From Dyella nitratireducens (GTDB taxonomy: Bacteria; Pseudomonadota; Gammaproteobacteria; Xanthomonadales; Rhodanobacteraceae), in contig NZ_BMJA01000002.1 of the NCBI RefSeq assembly GCF_014642835.1, positions 140,519-204,518 of the forward strand: 64,000 nucleotides of DNA, read 5' to 3'. The position numbers were made by a program, and so were the translations under genes. The notes beneath the pieces were generated by a model. The model searched no databases and was not told where the DNA came from. It was given only the letters and a program-made list of their open reading frames with translations. Position 1 is the stretch's first letter; every line of letters begins with the position of its first letter. This document shows positions 52,434 to 61,166 of the stretch, one piece after another.

Positions 52434-54224
52434 TCAGGCGCTTGCCAGATTCAGCGCCACCGCCTGCGGAAAGCGGCCCCGGATCGCCTTGCGGATCCCT
52501 GGCAAATCCAGTCCGGCCTTGCTCAACACTTCCTCGCGGCTGCCGTGCTCCAGGTAGGCATCCGGCAGGCCCAGATGCAGGATCGGCACGGTCACGCCAT
52601 GTGCTGCCAGGCATTCGGCCACGGCCGAGCCCGCGCCGCCAGCGATGGCGTTGTCCTCGATGGTCACGAAGGCGTCGTGGTTGTTTGCCAGTTCCAGCAG
52701 CAACGTTTCATCCAGCGGCTTCACGAAGCGCATGTTGACCAGGGTGGCATCGATTTCGGTGGCGATTTCAGTAGCCGGGGCGAGCATGGCGCCGAAGCTC
52801 AGGATCGCCAGCCGACGACCGCGGCGGCGGACATCCGCCTTGCCGATCGGCAGCGTATCCAGCGTCTTGCGTACCGCCACGCCGGGACCGCCGCCGCGCG
52901 GGTAGCGAATCGCCGCCGGCCCGGGATGATGGAAACCAGTGCTCAACATCAGACGGCATTCGTCTTCGTCGGCAGGCGCCATGATCAGCATGTTCGGCAG
53001 GCAGCGCAGAAAGCTCAGGTCAAAACTGCCCGCATGCGTGGCGCCATCCGGACCGACCACGCCAGCGCGGTCAATGGCGAAAGTGACATCCAGATTCTGC
53101 AACGCCACGTCGTGGATGGCCTGGTCGTAGGCGCGCTGCAAAAAGGTGGAATAGATCGCCACCACCGGTTTGGCGCCTTCGCAGGCCATGCCGGCGGCGA
53201 GCGTCACCGCGTGCGGCTCGGCGATGGCCACGTCGAAGTACCGGTCAGGATATGCCTGGGAAAAATGCACCAATCCCGAGCCTTCGCGCATTGCGGGCGT
53301 GATGCCGAACAGGCGCGCGTCCGCCGCAGCCATGTCGCACAGCCAGTCACTGAACACGTCGCTGTAGGTGAGTTTGGCTGCGCCCGTTTTCTTCACCACG
53401 CCAGCCTGCGGATCGAACGGGCTTACCGCGTGATATTCGATCTGCGCCTGTTCCGCCGGTGCATAACCCTTGCCCTTGGTGGTGATCACGTGAAGCAGTT
53501 GCGGACCTTTCGCATCTTTCAGCGTGTGCAGCACTTCCAGCAGCTTCGGCACGTCGTGGCCGTCGATGGGGCCGGTGTAGTGGAAGCCCAGTTCCTCGAA
53601 CATGGTGCTGGGTACTGCCACGCTGTCGTCGCGTTTTTCCAGGCGTTTGGCCAGGCCGCCTACGTTTTCGCTGATCGACATGCCGTTGTCGTTGAGCACC
53701 ACCAGCAGGTTCGCGCTGAGGTCGCCGGCATGATCAAGCGCCTCGAACGCCATGCCGGCGGTCATCGCGCCATCGCCGATCACCGCCACGAACTTGCGCG
53801 TTTCACCCTTGTGCTGCGCAGCGATCGCCATGCCCAGCGCGGCGGAAATCGACGTGGAGGAATGGCCCACGCCGAAAGTGTCGTACTCGCTTTCCTCGCG
53901 GCGCGGGAATGGCGCCAGGCCACCTTTTTTCTTGATGGTGGTGATGCGATCGCGGCGGCCGGTGAGGATCTTGTGTGGGTAGCATTGGTGGCCGACGTCC
54001 CAGATCAGCCGATCGTGCGGTGTGTCGAACACGTAGTGCAGCGCGACGGTCAGCTCTACCACGCCGAGGCCTGCACCGAAATGGCCGCCGGAGCTGGCTA
54101 CCGCTTCAATCAGGTAGCGGCGCAGTTCGTCGGCGACAGTGGGAAGCTGATCGTCGGGGATGCAGCGTAGGTCGGCGGGGGACTGGATGGACGCGAGATG
54201 CGGGAAGCGGGAGAGATCGATCAT
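52434..54224 (-). CDS. dxs: 1-deoxy-D-xylulose-5-phosphate synthase
   Basis: This 596-residue thiamine-diphosphate enzyme condenses pyruvate and glyceraldehyde 3-phosphate, the first step of the MEP isoprenoid route. Motifs seen are [30 protein letters not shown], the cofactor motif [19 protein letters not shown] with [13 protein letters not shown] following, and [15 protein letters not shown]. The ATG 54224 gives the start [10 protein letters not shown], similar to Xanthomonas enzymes; the frame opens further upstream without a better signal. The length is slightly shorter than E. coli Dxs. A hairpin lies upstream, between this gene and the HNH gene. Confidence 0.96.
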   Translation of the reverse strand: MIDLSRFPHLASIQSPADLRCIPDDQLPTVADELRRYLIEAVASSGGHFGAGLGVVELTVALHYVFDTPHDRLIWDVGHQCYPHKILTGRRDRITTIKKKGGLAPFPRREESEYDTFGVGHSSTSISAALGMAIAAQHKGETRKFVAVIGDGAMTAGMAFEALDHAGDLSANLLVVLNDNGMSISENVGGLAKRLEKRDDSVAVPSTMFEELGFHYTGPIDGHDVPKLLEVLHTLKDAKGPQLLHVITTKGKGYAPAEQAQIEYHAVSPFDPQAGVVKKTGAAKLTYSDVFSDWLCDMAAADARLFGITPAMREGSGLVHFSQAYPDRYFDVAIAEPHAVTLAAGMACEGAKPVVAIYSTFLQRAYDQAIHDVALQNLDVTFAIDRAGVVGPDGATHAGSFDLSFLRCLPNMLIMAPADEDECRLMLSTGFHHPGPAAIRYPRGGGPGVAVRKTLDTLPIGKADVRRRGRRLAILSFGAMLAPATEIATEIDATLVNMRFVKPLDETLLLELANNHDAFVTIEDNAIAGGAGSAVAECLAAHGVTVPILHLGLPDAYLEHGSREEVLSKAGLDLPGIRKAIRGRFPQAVALNLASA

Positions 54225-54255
54225 CCGCGTATTGTGCGCCCTCTCGCCGCTTTTT

Positions 54256-54280
54256 CCCCTCTCCTCCAATAGGAGAGGGG
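54256..54280. other. CCCCTCTCCT hairpin between HNH nuclease and dxs genes
   Basis: A perfect 10-bp stem (CCCCTCTCCT/AGGAGAGGGG) with a 5-base loop. On the plus strand it is preceded, not followed, by five T residues, so it does not fit a minus-strand terminator. It resembles the hairpin at 24796-24821. Confidence 0.55.
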
Positions 54281-54290
54281 GCGTGCGGTG

Positions 54291-54890
54291 CTACACCAAC
54301 GCCTCGCGCCGATGCCGCGGCAGATGGCTCACCAGAAACTCCATCTGGTCCGCCAGAATGTTGCGGTTGGAGAGAATCAAATGCTCCACCCAGCTCGGCC
54401 GGTACGGCACTGCCAGCAGCGGCATGTTGGCTTCCTGCGGCGTGCGGTTGCCTTTCTTCAAGTTGCAGGCCAGGCAGGCGCTGACCACGTTTTCCCACTC
54501 GTCGCGGCCGCGTTTGGAAATGGGCAGCACGTGGTCGCGGGTCAGTTCGCTGCGGCTGAAGCGAACGCCGCAGTACATGCACAGGTAGCGGTCACGGCTG
54601 AACAAGGCGACGTTGGTCAGGGCCGGGGCGGGGTCGATGGCGTGGTCATGGCAGTGACCACGGCTGGCGACGATAGGATGCAGCTCGATACGACTTTGCA
54701 CGCCCAAGTGCCGGTTGTGGCCGCCGTGCACGGTGAGGCAAGGGTCGCCAAGGGTCCAGGCCACGGCGTCCCGGACATAAAGGCATACCGCGTCCTGCCA
54801 GCTGATCCAGTCAAGAATCCGGCCCGCGGCATCCAGTGACAGTACCCGGGTCGAGTTCAGGTCGGCCCTATGTGGCACTTCCATAAGCAT
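54291..54890 (-). CDS. HNH endonuclease family protein
   Basis: This 199-residue protein has a C-terminal HNH fold: zinc-binding CMYCGVRFS (about residues 105-113), catalytic RDHVLPISKRG, WENVVSACLACNLKKGNRT. The N-terminal half (VLSLDAAGRILDWISWQDA) matches the widespread housekeeping subgroup found near chromosomal genes in proteobacteria, not a clear restriction or phage partner. GAAGGA precedes ATG 54890. No methylase or phage genes are nearby. The cellular role is not known. Confidence 0.9.
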   Translation of the reverse strand: MLMEVPHRADLNSTRVLSLDAAGRILDWISWQDAVCLYVRDAVAWTLGDPCLTVHGGHNRHLGVQSRIELHPIVASRGHCHDHAIDPAPALTNVALFSRDRYLCMYCGVRFSRSELTRDHVLPISKRGRDEWENVVSACLACNLKKGNRTPQEANMPLLAVPYRPSWVEHLILSNRNILADQMEFLVSHLPRHRREALV

Positions 54891-55147
54891 GCGTTTCGTC
54901 CTTCACCTATAAGCGAAAGAGCGTCTTTCTATGCAATGGCGCTCGGTTTTTCCGCAGCATAGAACAAATTCATTGCAAATCGCATGCAATCCGTTGAGGT
55001 CTTCTGACGGAAAACCGGGGCAAAGTGCCAACTCGCCCCGGCTTTGGCGCGCTGATATAGTGGTTGTTCATCTGTAGACCCGACGCCGGGCTTGGGAGGG
55101 GGAGCCGTGGGTGGCGACCCCGGCACGGCGGGGCAGAGGTAATTAAC

Positions 55148-55909
55148 GTGGCTGAAGTACTTTTCTACGAGCGTCCGGTTCCGCTGAACCGCACCGTCCA
55201 CAAGGATCTGCGCATCAAGGGGCTGCAGAACCTCAAGTTCGCACACAACGTGCATTCCGTGCCGCTGACCTGCTCGGAATTCCCCATCACTGCCCGCGAC
55301 ATCCCGATCCTGTTCGCCGGCCCCGACGAAGGCAACGCCGGTCCGATGGCACTGCTGGGTTTGCGCCAGAACGAGAATCTGTACCTCGACGACGCCGGGC
55401 AGTGGGCACAGGGCGTGTACATTCCGGCCTTCGTCCGCCGCTATCCATTCGTGCTGGCCGAGAAGCCGCCGGGCGCGGAAGGCGACGACTTCACCGTGTT
55501 CCTCGATGAAGCGTATGAAGGCTTCAACAGCGCCGAAGGCGAGCGCCTGTTCAAGGAAGACGGCACCGAAAGCGACATGCTGAAGAACGCCGTGAACTTC
55601 CTCGGCGAATTCCAGCAGCACGTGGCGCGTACCAAGCAGCTGATGGAAGATCTGCGCAAGCACGACCTGCTCGAGCCGCGCAACATCCGCCTGGAGCGCA
55701 ACGGCAACGTGATCAACCTCAATGGCCTGTACGTGGTCAGCGAGGAAAAGCTGCGTAAGCTCGACGCGGAAACCACGCACCGTTTCCTCACCGATGGCAC
55801 CCTGGGCTGGATCTACGCCCACCTGCTGTCGCTGATGAACATCGATCGCGTGGGCCAGCGTCTGGCGCTGCGCGAGGAAGCCGAGGCGGCTAACGCGACC
55901 AAGAATTGA
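55148..55909 (+). CDS. SapC family protein
   Basis: This 253-residue protein matches the SapC family, named after a Campylobacter S-layer gene: EVLFYERPVPLNRTVHKDL start, HNVHSVPLTCSEFPI, and a NGLYVVSEEKL segment near the end. No signal peptide is visible. GTG 55148 is chosen because GAGG lies upstream and the frame before it lacks similarity. SapC members in Xanthomonadales are often next to TonB receptors and sugar-uptake genes, but not here. The 54891-55147 spacer holds its probable promoter region. A strong terminator follows. The molecular role is unknown. Confidence 0.9.
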   Translation: MAEVLFYERPVPLNRTVHKDLRIKGLQNLKFAHNVHSVPLTCSEFPITARDIPILFAGPDEGNAGPMALLGLRQNENLYLDDAGQWAQGVYIPAFVRRYPFVLAEKPPGAEGDDFTVFLDEAYEGFNSAEGERLFKEDGTESDMLKNAVNFLGEFQQHVARTKQLMEDLRKHDLLEPRNIRLERNGNVINLNGLYVVSEEKLRKLDAETTHRFLTDGTLGWIYAHLLSLMNIDRVGQRLALREEAEAANATKN

Positions 55910-55937
55910 TTGGCTGTTTCATAGCGATCATGAAAAA

Positions 55938-55962
55938 GCCACCCATATCGGGTGGCTTTTTT
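55938..55962 (+). terminator. Intrinsic terminator of the SapC-family gene
   Basis: A 7-bp stem GCCACCC/GGGTGGC with an ATATC loop is followed by six T residues. AAAAA on the other side makes it usable on the minus strand also. Confidence 0.92.
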
Positions 55963-56026
55963 GTAGGTTGGGGTGCAAACCCCAACGCTGCCATCGCCAC
56001 GAGCATGGCGATGTTGGAATCTAAGG
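55963..56026. repeat. Family A repeat, right arm degenerate
   Basis: The left arm GTAGGTTGGGGTGCAAAC is intact; the right arm has decayed to ATGTTGGAATCTAAG. The element starts right after the terminator T-run and reaches the stop of the cytochrome gene. Confidence 0.75.
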
Positions 56027-56470
56027 TTTCGTTGCCACGCTTTGCGGATGCATCGCAGCCACATCCGCCGCCGTGATGTTGTTCGTGTAGTGATTACCAA
56101 AATGCGTGCGCACGTAATTGATCACCTCGGCAATCTGCTCGTCGGTGAGCATCGTGTCCCTGAAGAAATTCTTGCGATCCGCAGGTCGTTCGGCGAACGA
56201 CGGCATGTCATGCCGGCCGAACAGAATCACTGCAGCCATGTATTGCGGTGATGCCAGTTTCGGATTGTTCGCCAGTGCCGGATACGTCCCTGCACCGGTT
56301 GCCCCCTTGGCGTCAGGCATATGACAGCCTTGGCAAATAGCGTGGAAGATCGCTTCGCCATTTGCTGTTTTGAGCGAGTCGTAGGTGTAGAACGTGCTAT
56401 CCGAAGTCTGTGCGACGGCGTTGCCCGTTCCGGCAAGCAACAGCACAACGATAAAAAGCAGCTGCTTCAT
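56021..56470 (-). CDS. Periplasmic mono-haem cytochrome c
   Basis: This 149-residue c-type cytochrome has a signal peptide (QLLFIVVLLLAGTGNAVAQ), one haem site CQGCH (near residue 52) and a distal Met candidate in HDMPSF. ATG 56470 has AGGAGG 7 bases upstream and overlaps the stop of the amine oxidase gene (ATGA, 56467-56470), so the two are translationally coupled. It probably accepts electrons from that flavoenzyme. Its stop codon lies in the decayed end of a family A repeat. Confidence 0.92.
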   Translation of the reverse strand: MKQLLFIVVLLLAGTGNAVAQTSDSTFYTYDSLKTANGEAIFHAICQGCHMPDAKGATGAGTYPALANNPKLASPQYMAAVILFGRHDMPSFAERPADRKNFFRDTMLTDEQIAEVINYVRTHFGNHYTNNITAADVAAMHPQSVATKP

Positions 56471-58074
56471 GCTGCACCTCCTGCCACAACCCGCTGATGA
56501 AGCCGGGCAATCACATCCATCGCTGACGTCACGGCGCCTTCCTGCCACGCAGGCAAATAGGAGGCATGTTCACCCGCAAGGGCGATGCGTCCATCGATCT
56601 GGCATAGATTGTCGTAATGCTTCGCGCGCAATTCATCCGTCCAGGTCGCAAAACAGCCCAGGGTGAATGGCGCACGATGCCATGCCACAGCGACACCGTT
56701 TTCGAATTCCTGTTTGTACTGTGGGTGAATCTGGCTCCCGTATTCCACCGCTCTGCGCACGCGTTCTTCCGGCGGCATGGCCGTGAACTGATAAGCATCC
56801 AGGCCATAGAGATAGGCACCAAGCAGCACACCCTTGCCCTTGCGGTTGAAATCGTTGCTCGGGTAGCTGATGGTGTTGATCGGCAGATCGGTCATGGTGA
56901 CGCCGCCGTAGATGTCCTCGTCTTCTTCCCAGAAACGGCGCTTGAACTGCAAGCCGATTTTCACGGAAGCGGCATAAGGTACCGCGCCGATCGCTGCAGC
57001 CATCGGCGCGCTCACGTTCATGGGAATCTGGCTAAGGATGGAAAGCGGAATGGTGCAGATGCACCAGTCTGCATGCGCTGTTTGGATGTGGCCCGAACGA
57101 CGTGCATCTTCGTAGCTGACGGTGACGCCATGCTCGTCCTGGTGGATGGCAGTCACTTTGGCGTTGTAGCGGATCACGCCGTCCAGTTGGCGCCCGAAAG
57201 CTTCGCCAATGCGTCCCATGCCGCCGACGGGTTGGAACAACGTGGTCTGGAATTCGTAGTTTTCGCCGTCGGCAAGGCCCGACCACAAGCGCGAACTGAG
57301 CACATCGTGCAATTGCAGCGGTTGCGAATCCAACGGTTTTGCTGACAGTCCGCCGCCGGGTTCTTTGTCGTAGCCGCGGCGATTACTGGCGCTGTGGCCG
57401 GCGACGTAGGCGTAATGGTCGTTCAGTGCCCCCCACCGGCGTAGCGAGTCGAGCAGCAGCGCCTGGTCTTCCTTGGTAACTTGCGCCTCGAGCTTGCCTT
57501 GCTGCGTGACCTTGGCCAACAACTCGGCGATATGCCCGCGGTAATCCGCATTGATGGCGCGGTACCGTTGTGGCTTGCCGCCAAAAGCCTGCGCGCTGTG
57601 GAGGTAGGCGTTGTAGTTGACCTGCACGAACGACTCGAGCGGTATGCCGAGTTTCTTGCAGTAATCGAGCAAGCCGCGATGGTGGTAAGGAATGCGCCAT
57701 GGGCCCGGATTGATATACAGCCCACGCTCGAACTGGCAGTGCTGGGTGAAGCCACCCAGTTCGGTATAGGTATCCCCGCCGCGCAGCGTCCAGTTGCGGC
57801 CGCCGGGGCGCTGGTTGTATTCGAGTACCTGCACTTTGTATCCGGCCTGGCGGAGCTCATACGCCGCCACCATGCCGGCCAGCCCCGCGCCGAGAATCAG
57901 CACGGAGGTACCGCGTGGTGCGCCCTGAAGTACAGGCGCACCTTTGTACGGCGACTCGGCTGCCAGGCCAAGCCGATTCATCACCGCATACATCGCCGCC
58001 CCGCCCGCGCTGAGCCCGATCAGGCGCAGCAGATCACGACGCGTCATCGAAAGCTGGGAGTCTTCCCCTTGCAT
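56467..58074 (-). CDS. Tat-exported flavin amine oxidase-type dehydrogenase
   Basis: This 535-residue FAD enzyme of the monoamine oxidase superfamily has an N-terminal Tat motif (TRRDLLRLIG), so it works folded in the periplasm. The FAD fold is seen in LILGAGLAGMVAAYELRQAG (about residues 59-78) and EYNQRPGGRNWTLRGGD. The C-terminal AGEHASYLPAWQEGAVTSA binds flavin. The gene is ATGA-coupled to a cytochrome c gene. This arrangement recalls NicA2 and similar enzymes that pass electrons to a cytochrome c rather than to oxygen. The amine substrate cannot be told from sequence. Confidence 0.92.
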   Translation of the reverse strand: MQGEDSQLSMTRRDLLRLIGLSAGGAAMYAVMNRLGLAAESPYKGAPVLQGAPRGTSVLILGAGLAGMVAAYELRQAGYKVQVLEYNQRPGGRNWTLRGGDTYTELGGFTQHCQFERGLYINPGPWRIPYHHRGLLDYCKKLGIPLESFVQVNYNAYLHSAQAFGGKPQRYRAINADYRGHIAELLAKVTQQGKLEAQVTKEDQALLLDSLRRWGALNDHYAYVAGHSASNRRGYDKEPGGGLSAKPLDSQPLQLHDVLSSRLWSGLADGENYEFQTTLFQPVGGMGRIGEAFGRQLDGVIRYNAKVTAIHQDEHGVTVSYEDARRSGHIQTAHADWCICTIPLSILSQIPMNVSAPMAAAIGAVPYAASVKIGLQFKRRFWEEDEDIYGGVTMTDLPINTISYPSNDFNRKGKGVLLGAYLYGLDAYQFTAMPPEERVRRAVEYGSQIHPQYKQEFENGVAVAWHRAPFTLGCFATWTDELRAKHYDNLCQIDGRIALAGEHASYLPAWQEGAVTSAMDVIARLHQRVVAGGAA

Positions 58075-58206
58075 TGCCTGCCCCTTGTCATCGAGCTGTC
58101 AGCTCAGCGCATCCAGGGCGGTGGGGACAGTGACATAAGGCATGCATCGCCGCAGAACATTCCCTCTCTTCATCACGGAGAGGGCGAATTTCGCAGAAAG
58201 CGTAGA

Positions 58207-58230
58207 TTGGGTTAGCGCAGCGTAACCCAA
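58207..58230. repeat. Short palindromic repeat (TTGGGTTA/TAACCCAA)
   Basis: An 8-bp stem extended by CGC/GCG pairs lies after the GNAT stop. Flanks GTAGA and CCTGC resemble the ends of family A, so it may be a related mini-element. A weaker hairpin CCCTCTC/GAGAGGG lies at 58162-58184. Confidence 0.6.
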
Positions 58231-58241
58231 CCTGCACCAGT

Positions 58242-58715
58242 TCAATGCATCGGCTTCGCCATCCGCAACAAATCCAGGTTGTACCCCGCCGCCTCATACA
58301 GCGCGCGCGCGCGTTCATTGCCTGGAAACACCGCCAGCGTCACCAACTGACACTGATGTTCGCGTGCCCAGCCCTCCGCATGCTCGATCAGCGCCTTGCC
58401 CACACCCTGGCCTTCGTGGCGCGGTGCAACGGCAAGATCGGAGATGTGGCAGTTGTAGCGCCCGGTGAAGTAGTCCTGGGTTTTCTGGAGGTGGATGAAG
58501 CCCACGCGATCGCCGTCGTCGTTTTCGGCCACGAAGACGTAGCTGTTGGAGGGCTGGTCATCCAGGTGGCGGCTGAGGTCCTTGCGAATACCTTCAATAC
58601 ATTCGTGCCGCTTGCGCCAGGTAGGCAGGGTGAAATCCACGAAGCGTGGAACCAGGCCGAGGATAAAGTCGTCGTCATCCTCGGCCAGACGAATAAGAAA
58701 AGTGGTGTCGCTCAT
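58242..58715 (-). CDS. GNAT family N-acetyltransferase
   Basis: This 157-residue acetyltransferase has the acetyl-CoA motif A in ISDLAVAPRHEGQGVGKALIEHAE (R/Q-x-x-G-x-G/A as HEGQGVGKAL) and motif B in FPGNERARALYEAAGYN. It moves an acetyl group from acetyl-CoA to an unidentified amine or protein N-terminus. ATG 58715 (MSDTTFLIRLAED) is preferred; the frame is open to 58760 but those extra residues look non-coding. No operon partner is evident. Confidence 0.9.
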   Translation of the reverse strand: MSDTTFLIRLAEDDDDFILGLVPRFVDFTLPTWRKRHECIEGIRKDLSRHLDDQPSNSYVFVAENDDGDRVGFIHLQKTQDYFTGRYNCHISDLAVAPRHEGQGVGKALIEHAEGWAREHQCQLVTLAVFPGNERARALYEAAGYNLDLLRMAKPMH

Positions 58716-58831
58716 GCGTCGGCCGGTCAATAAGAACGGGTAGGTCGGTTCTACACCCAACAGGGTTGTGGGTGGAAGACCCTGTCGTATATCTCACGCC
58801 TTTGGTGCCAAGCGAAAGCTCGCCGGTGTCT

Positions 58832-58861
58832 GCTCCCGCCCCTGCAAGCAGGGGCGGGAGC
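58832..58861. other. Long hairpin between ester hydrolase and GNAT genes
   Basis: A perfect 14-bp stem GCTCCCGCCCCTGC/GCAGGGGCGGGAGC around AA lies 21 bases after the stop of the minus-strand hydrolase gene. The stem is strong but lacks a T-run. Confidence 0.6.
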
Positions 58862-58881
58862 GGTTCTTCGGAGTAGGGAAA

Positions 58882-60843
58882 TTATTCGCCGATAACCGGC
58901 AGCGAGATGTAGCTCGCCTGCTCACCCGAGTGATAAACCCGCTGCGTCGCCTTCTGATAATCCGCCGGCTGGGCGAAAAAGATATTCGGCACGAAGGTTT
59001 GCGGATTGCGGTCGTACAGCGGGAACCAGCTCGATTGCACCTGCACCATCACGCGATGGCCGGGCAGGAACACATGATTCGCAGCCGGCAGGTCGAAGCG
59101 GTAGGCCAGTGGCTGGTTGGCGGCGAGCGGTTTGGGGTTGTCGTAGCCTTCACGATAGCGGCCGCGGAAGATGTCCATCGATACGGCCAGCTGAAAGCCG
59201 CCCATCTCCGGCTGCTCGGCCATCTGGTCGGGATACACGTCGATCAGCTTCACCACCCAGTCGCTGTCCGTGCCGCTGGTGGATGCCACCAGGTGCACTA
59301 CCGGTGCGCCGGCAATCGTCAGTGGCTGTGTGAGCACATCGGAGACATAGGTGAGCACGTCCGTGCGACCGGAGGCTTCGCGCTGGTCATCCACCAGCCA
59401 CTGCGACCAGGTGAGGCCGTTGTCGTAACCGATCGGTTGGATCGGGCGTGCGCGGAATGGTACGGGGTGGGCGGGATCGGACATGTATTCGTCATAGGCG
59501 CTGCCGCTGCCCGGCGCACTGAAGCCAAGCTTGTTATCCGCCACCAGGTACAACGGGCGGCTCTTCACGTTGCAGCCCTGCTCGCAGGCCAGCGGCCAAT
59601 GGCTCAGGCGCTGCCATTGATTGCTGCCGGTCTGATAGGCGGTGACCGGTGCGATGTCCGCCTTGGGTGCACCGTCCTTCAAGTACTGCGCCAGATACGG
59701 CCGCAGGATGTGTTCGCGGAAATACTTGGCGGTGTCGCTGCCGAAGTGGATCGCGCCGAGCGAGCTGGCTTCGTCGATTTCCTGGCCGTGATGCCAGGGA
59801 CCCATCACCAGCTTCACCATGTCGCCGTTCTTGTCCTTCGGCTTGATGGCGCGATACACGGCAAGCGCGCCGTAGATGTCTTCCTGGTCCCACAAGCTGT
59901 GCACCAGCATGGTCGGCACTTTTAGCGGTTGTCCGGCGAGTACCTTGTCGACCGCCTGCTCGCTCCAGAAGGAGTCATAGGCCGGGTGCGCGGTGACCTT
60001 GTTCCAGAAACCCAACTGCTCCATGCCGTACTGCTTGCCCATGTTGCCGGCGGAGACGTAGTGCATGAACAAATCGTACTCATCGTGATAGTTGGTCCAC
60101 CACTTGTAGGTGTTGTCGCGGCTGGCCGACTGCTCATAGATGTAAGACATGTTCTGCTGGCGGAACGCACCGTGGTGGAACCAGTCGTCACCCATCCAGC
60201 CATCCACCATCGGGTTCATCGGCACGGCCACTTTCAGCGCCGGATGCGGATTCACCAGTGACATCAGCGGCTCGAAGCCGTCGTAGGAAATGCCGATGGT
60301 GCCGACTTTGCCGTTCGATTCCGGCACGTTCTTCACCAGCCAGTCGATGGTGTCGTAGGTATCGGTGGCATCGTCGACCGGTGTCGGATTGAGCGGGCCG
60401 TGCACCGGCCGGTTCATCACGTAATCGCCTTCGGAACCGTACTTGCCGCGGATGTCCTGGATCACGCGGATGTAGCCGTCTTCCACGATCACGTCGGTGG
60501 CGTTGTCGTAGCCTTCCAGCATCGGGCCAAGATGGCCGCTCATGACGTGATGCGTAAGTTCCTTGGCATCGTACGGCGTACGTGTGAGCACGATGCCGGC
60601 GTGATGCGCGCCTTTGGGAATCAGGATCACCGTATTGAGCTTGACGCCATCGCGCATCGGAATCTTCACGTCGCGCTCGACGTAGTCGAAGCTTTCGCTG
60701 GCAGGCTTGAATTGCGCCGGCGTTTCGCTGGGGTAATTGGGGTATTGCGGCTTTGGCGTGTCGTCCATGGCCGATGCGGCGCCGCTCAGGCTGAGCAGCA
60801 GGGCAAGCAGGGCGGGTTTGATCCCGCGTACAGCGATCTTCAT
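58882..60843 (-). CDS. Exported CocE/NonD hydrolase, alpha-amino-acid ester hydrolase-like
   Basis: This 653-residue periplasmic serine hydrolase of the S15/CocE group has a signal peptide (KPALLALLLSLSGAASA). The nucleophile Ser is in GISYDGF (near residue 186). Asp is in SLWDQEDIYGA, and His in GPWHHGQE. A C-terminal jelly-roll domain follows (VSDVLTQPLTIAGAPVVHL). Length, the GxSYxGF motif and the SLWDQED loop fit the alpha-amino-acid ester hydrolases known from Xanthomonas and Acetobacter, which act on beta-lactam antibiotics in vitro. Natural substrate is unknown. A terminator-like hairpin follows. Confidence 0.88.
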   Translation of the reverse strand: MKIAVRGIKPALLALLLSLSGAASAMDDTPKPQYPNYPSETPAQFKPASESFDYVERDVKIPMRDGVKLNTVILIPKGAHHAGIVLTRTPYDAKELTHHVMSGHLGPMLEGYDNATDVIVEDGYIRVIQDIRGKYGSEGDYVMNRPVHGPLNPTPVDDATDTYDTIDWLVKNVPESNGKVGTIGISYDGFEPLMSLVNPHPALKVAVPMNPMVDGWMGDDWFHHGAFRQQNMSYIYEQSASRDNTYKWWTNYHDEYDLFMHYVSAGNMGKQYGMEQLGFWNKVTAHPAYDSFWSEQAVDKVLAGQPLKVPTMLVHSLWDQEDIYGALAVYRAIKPKDKNGDMVKLVMGPWHHGQEIDEASSLGAIHFGSDTAKYFREHILRPYLAQYLKDGAPKADIAPVTAYQTGSNQWQRLSHWPLACEQGCNVKSRPLYLVADNKLGFSAPGSGSAYDEYMSDPAHPVPFRARPIQPIGYDNGLTWSQWLVDDQREASGRTDVLTYVSDVLTQPLTIAGAPVVHLVASTSGTDSDWVVKLIDVYPDQMAEQPEMGGFQLAVSMDIFRGRYREGYDNPKPLAANQPLAYRFDLPAANHVFLPGHRVMVQVQSSWFPLYDRNPQTFVPNIFFAQPADYQKATQRVYHSGEQASYISLPVIGE

Positions 60844-60997
60844 GGTGACTCCCCTTGGGATGAGCCTCCCTAGACTAGCGGGAATGCTAAGGAATTACGC
60901 AGGACGTAGGTCGGGGTTTGCATTCTGAGATCGCGCCAGTTGTTTTATGGCAGCCAAAGTGTCGCTGATCGCGAAAAGAAGGCAGTCTTGCCTCACC

Positions 60998-61065
60998 GTC
61001 ATTCCGGCGAAGGCCGGAATCCATGCTTCGTACTGGCGATGGATTCCGGCCTTCGCCGGAATGAC
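60998..61065. repeat. Family B REP-like inverted pair
   Basis: GTCATTCCGGCGAAGGCCGG with its inverted copy. The arrangement and spacer are nearly those at 16176-16243. The rest of the 60844-61166 spacer holds the terminator listed next and no gene. Confidence 0.85.
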
Positions 61066-61119
61066 GGTGAGGAACGTGTCGAACTGATTAGCTGGTTCAC
61101 AGCTTTCCGCGATCAAAAT

Positions 61120-61149
61120 AAAAACGCCCGGAGTTCTCCGGGCGTTTTT
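61120..61149 (-). terminator. Intrinsic terminator of the acyl-CoA dehydrogenase gene
   Basis: An 8-bp stem CGCCCGGA/TCCGGGCG (61125-61132 and 61137-61144) is flanked by five A on the left and five T on the right. It lies 18 bases after the minus-strand stop and can work in both directions. Confidence 0.9.
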
Positions 61150-61166
61150 GCAGAGCGCATGCAGCT

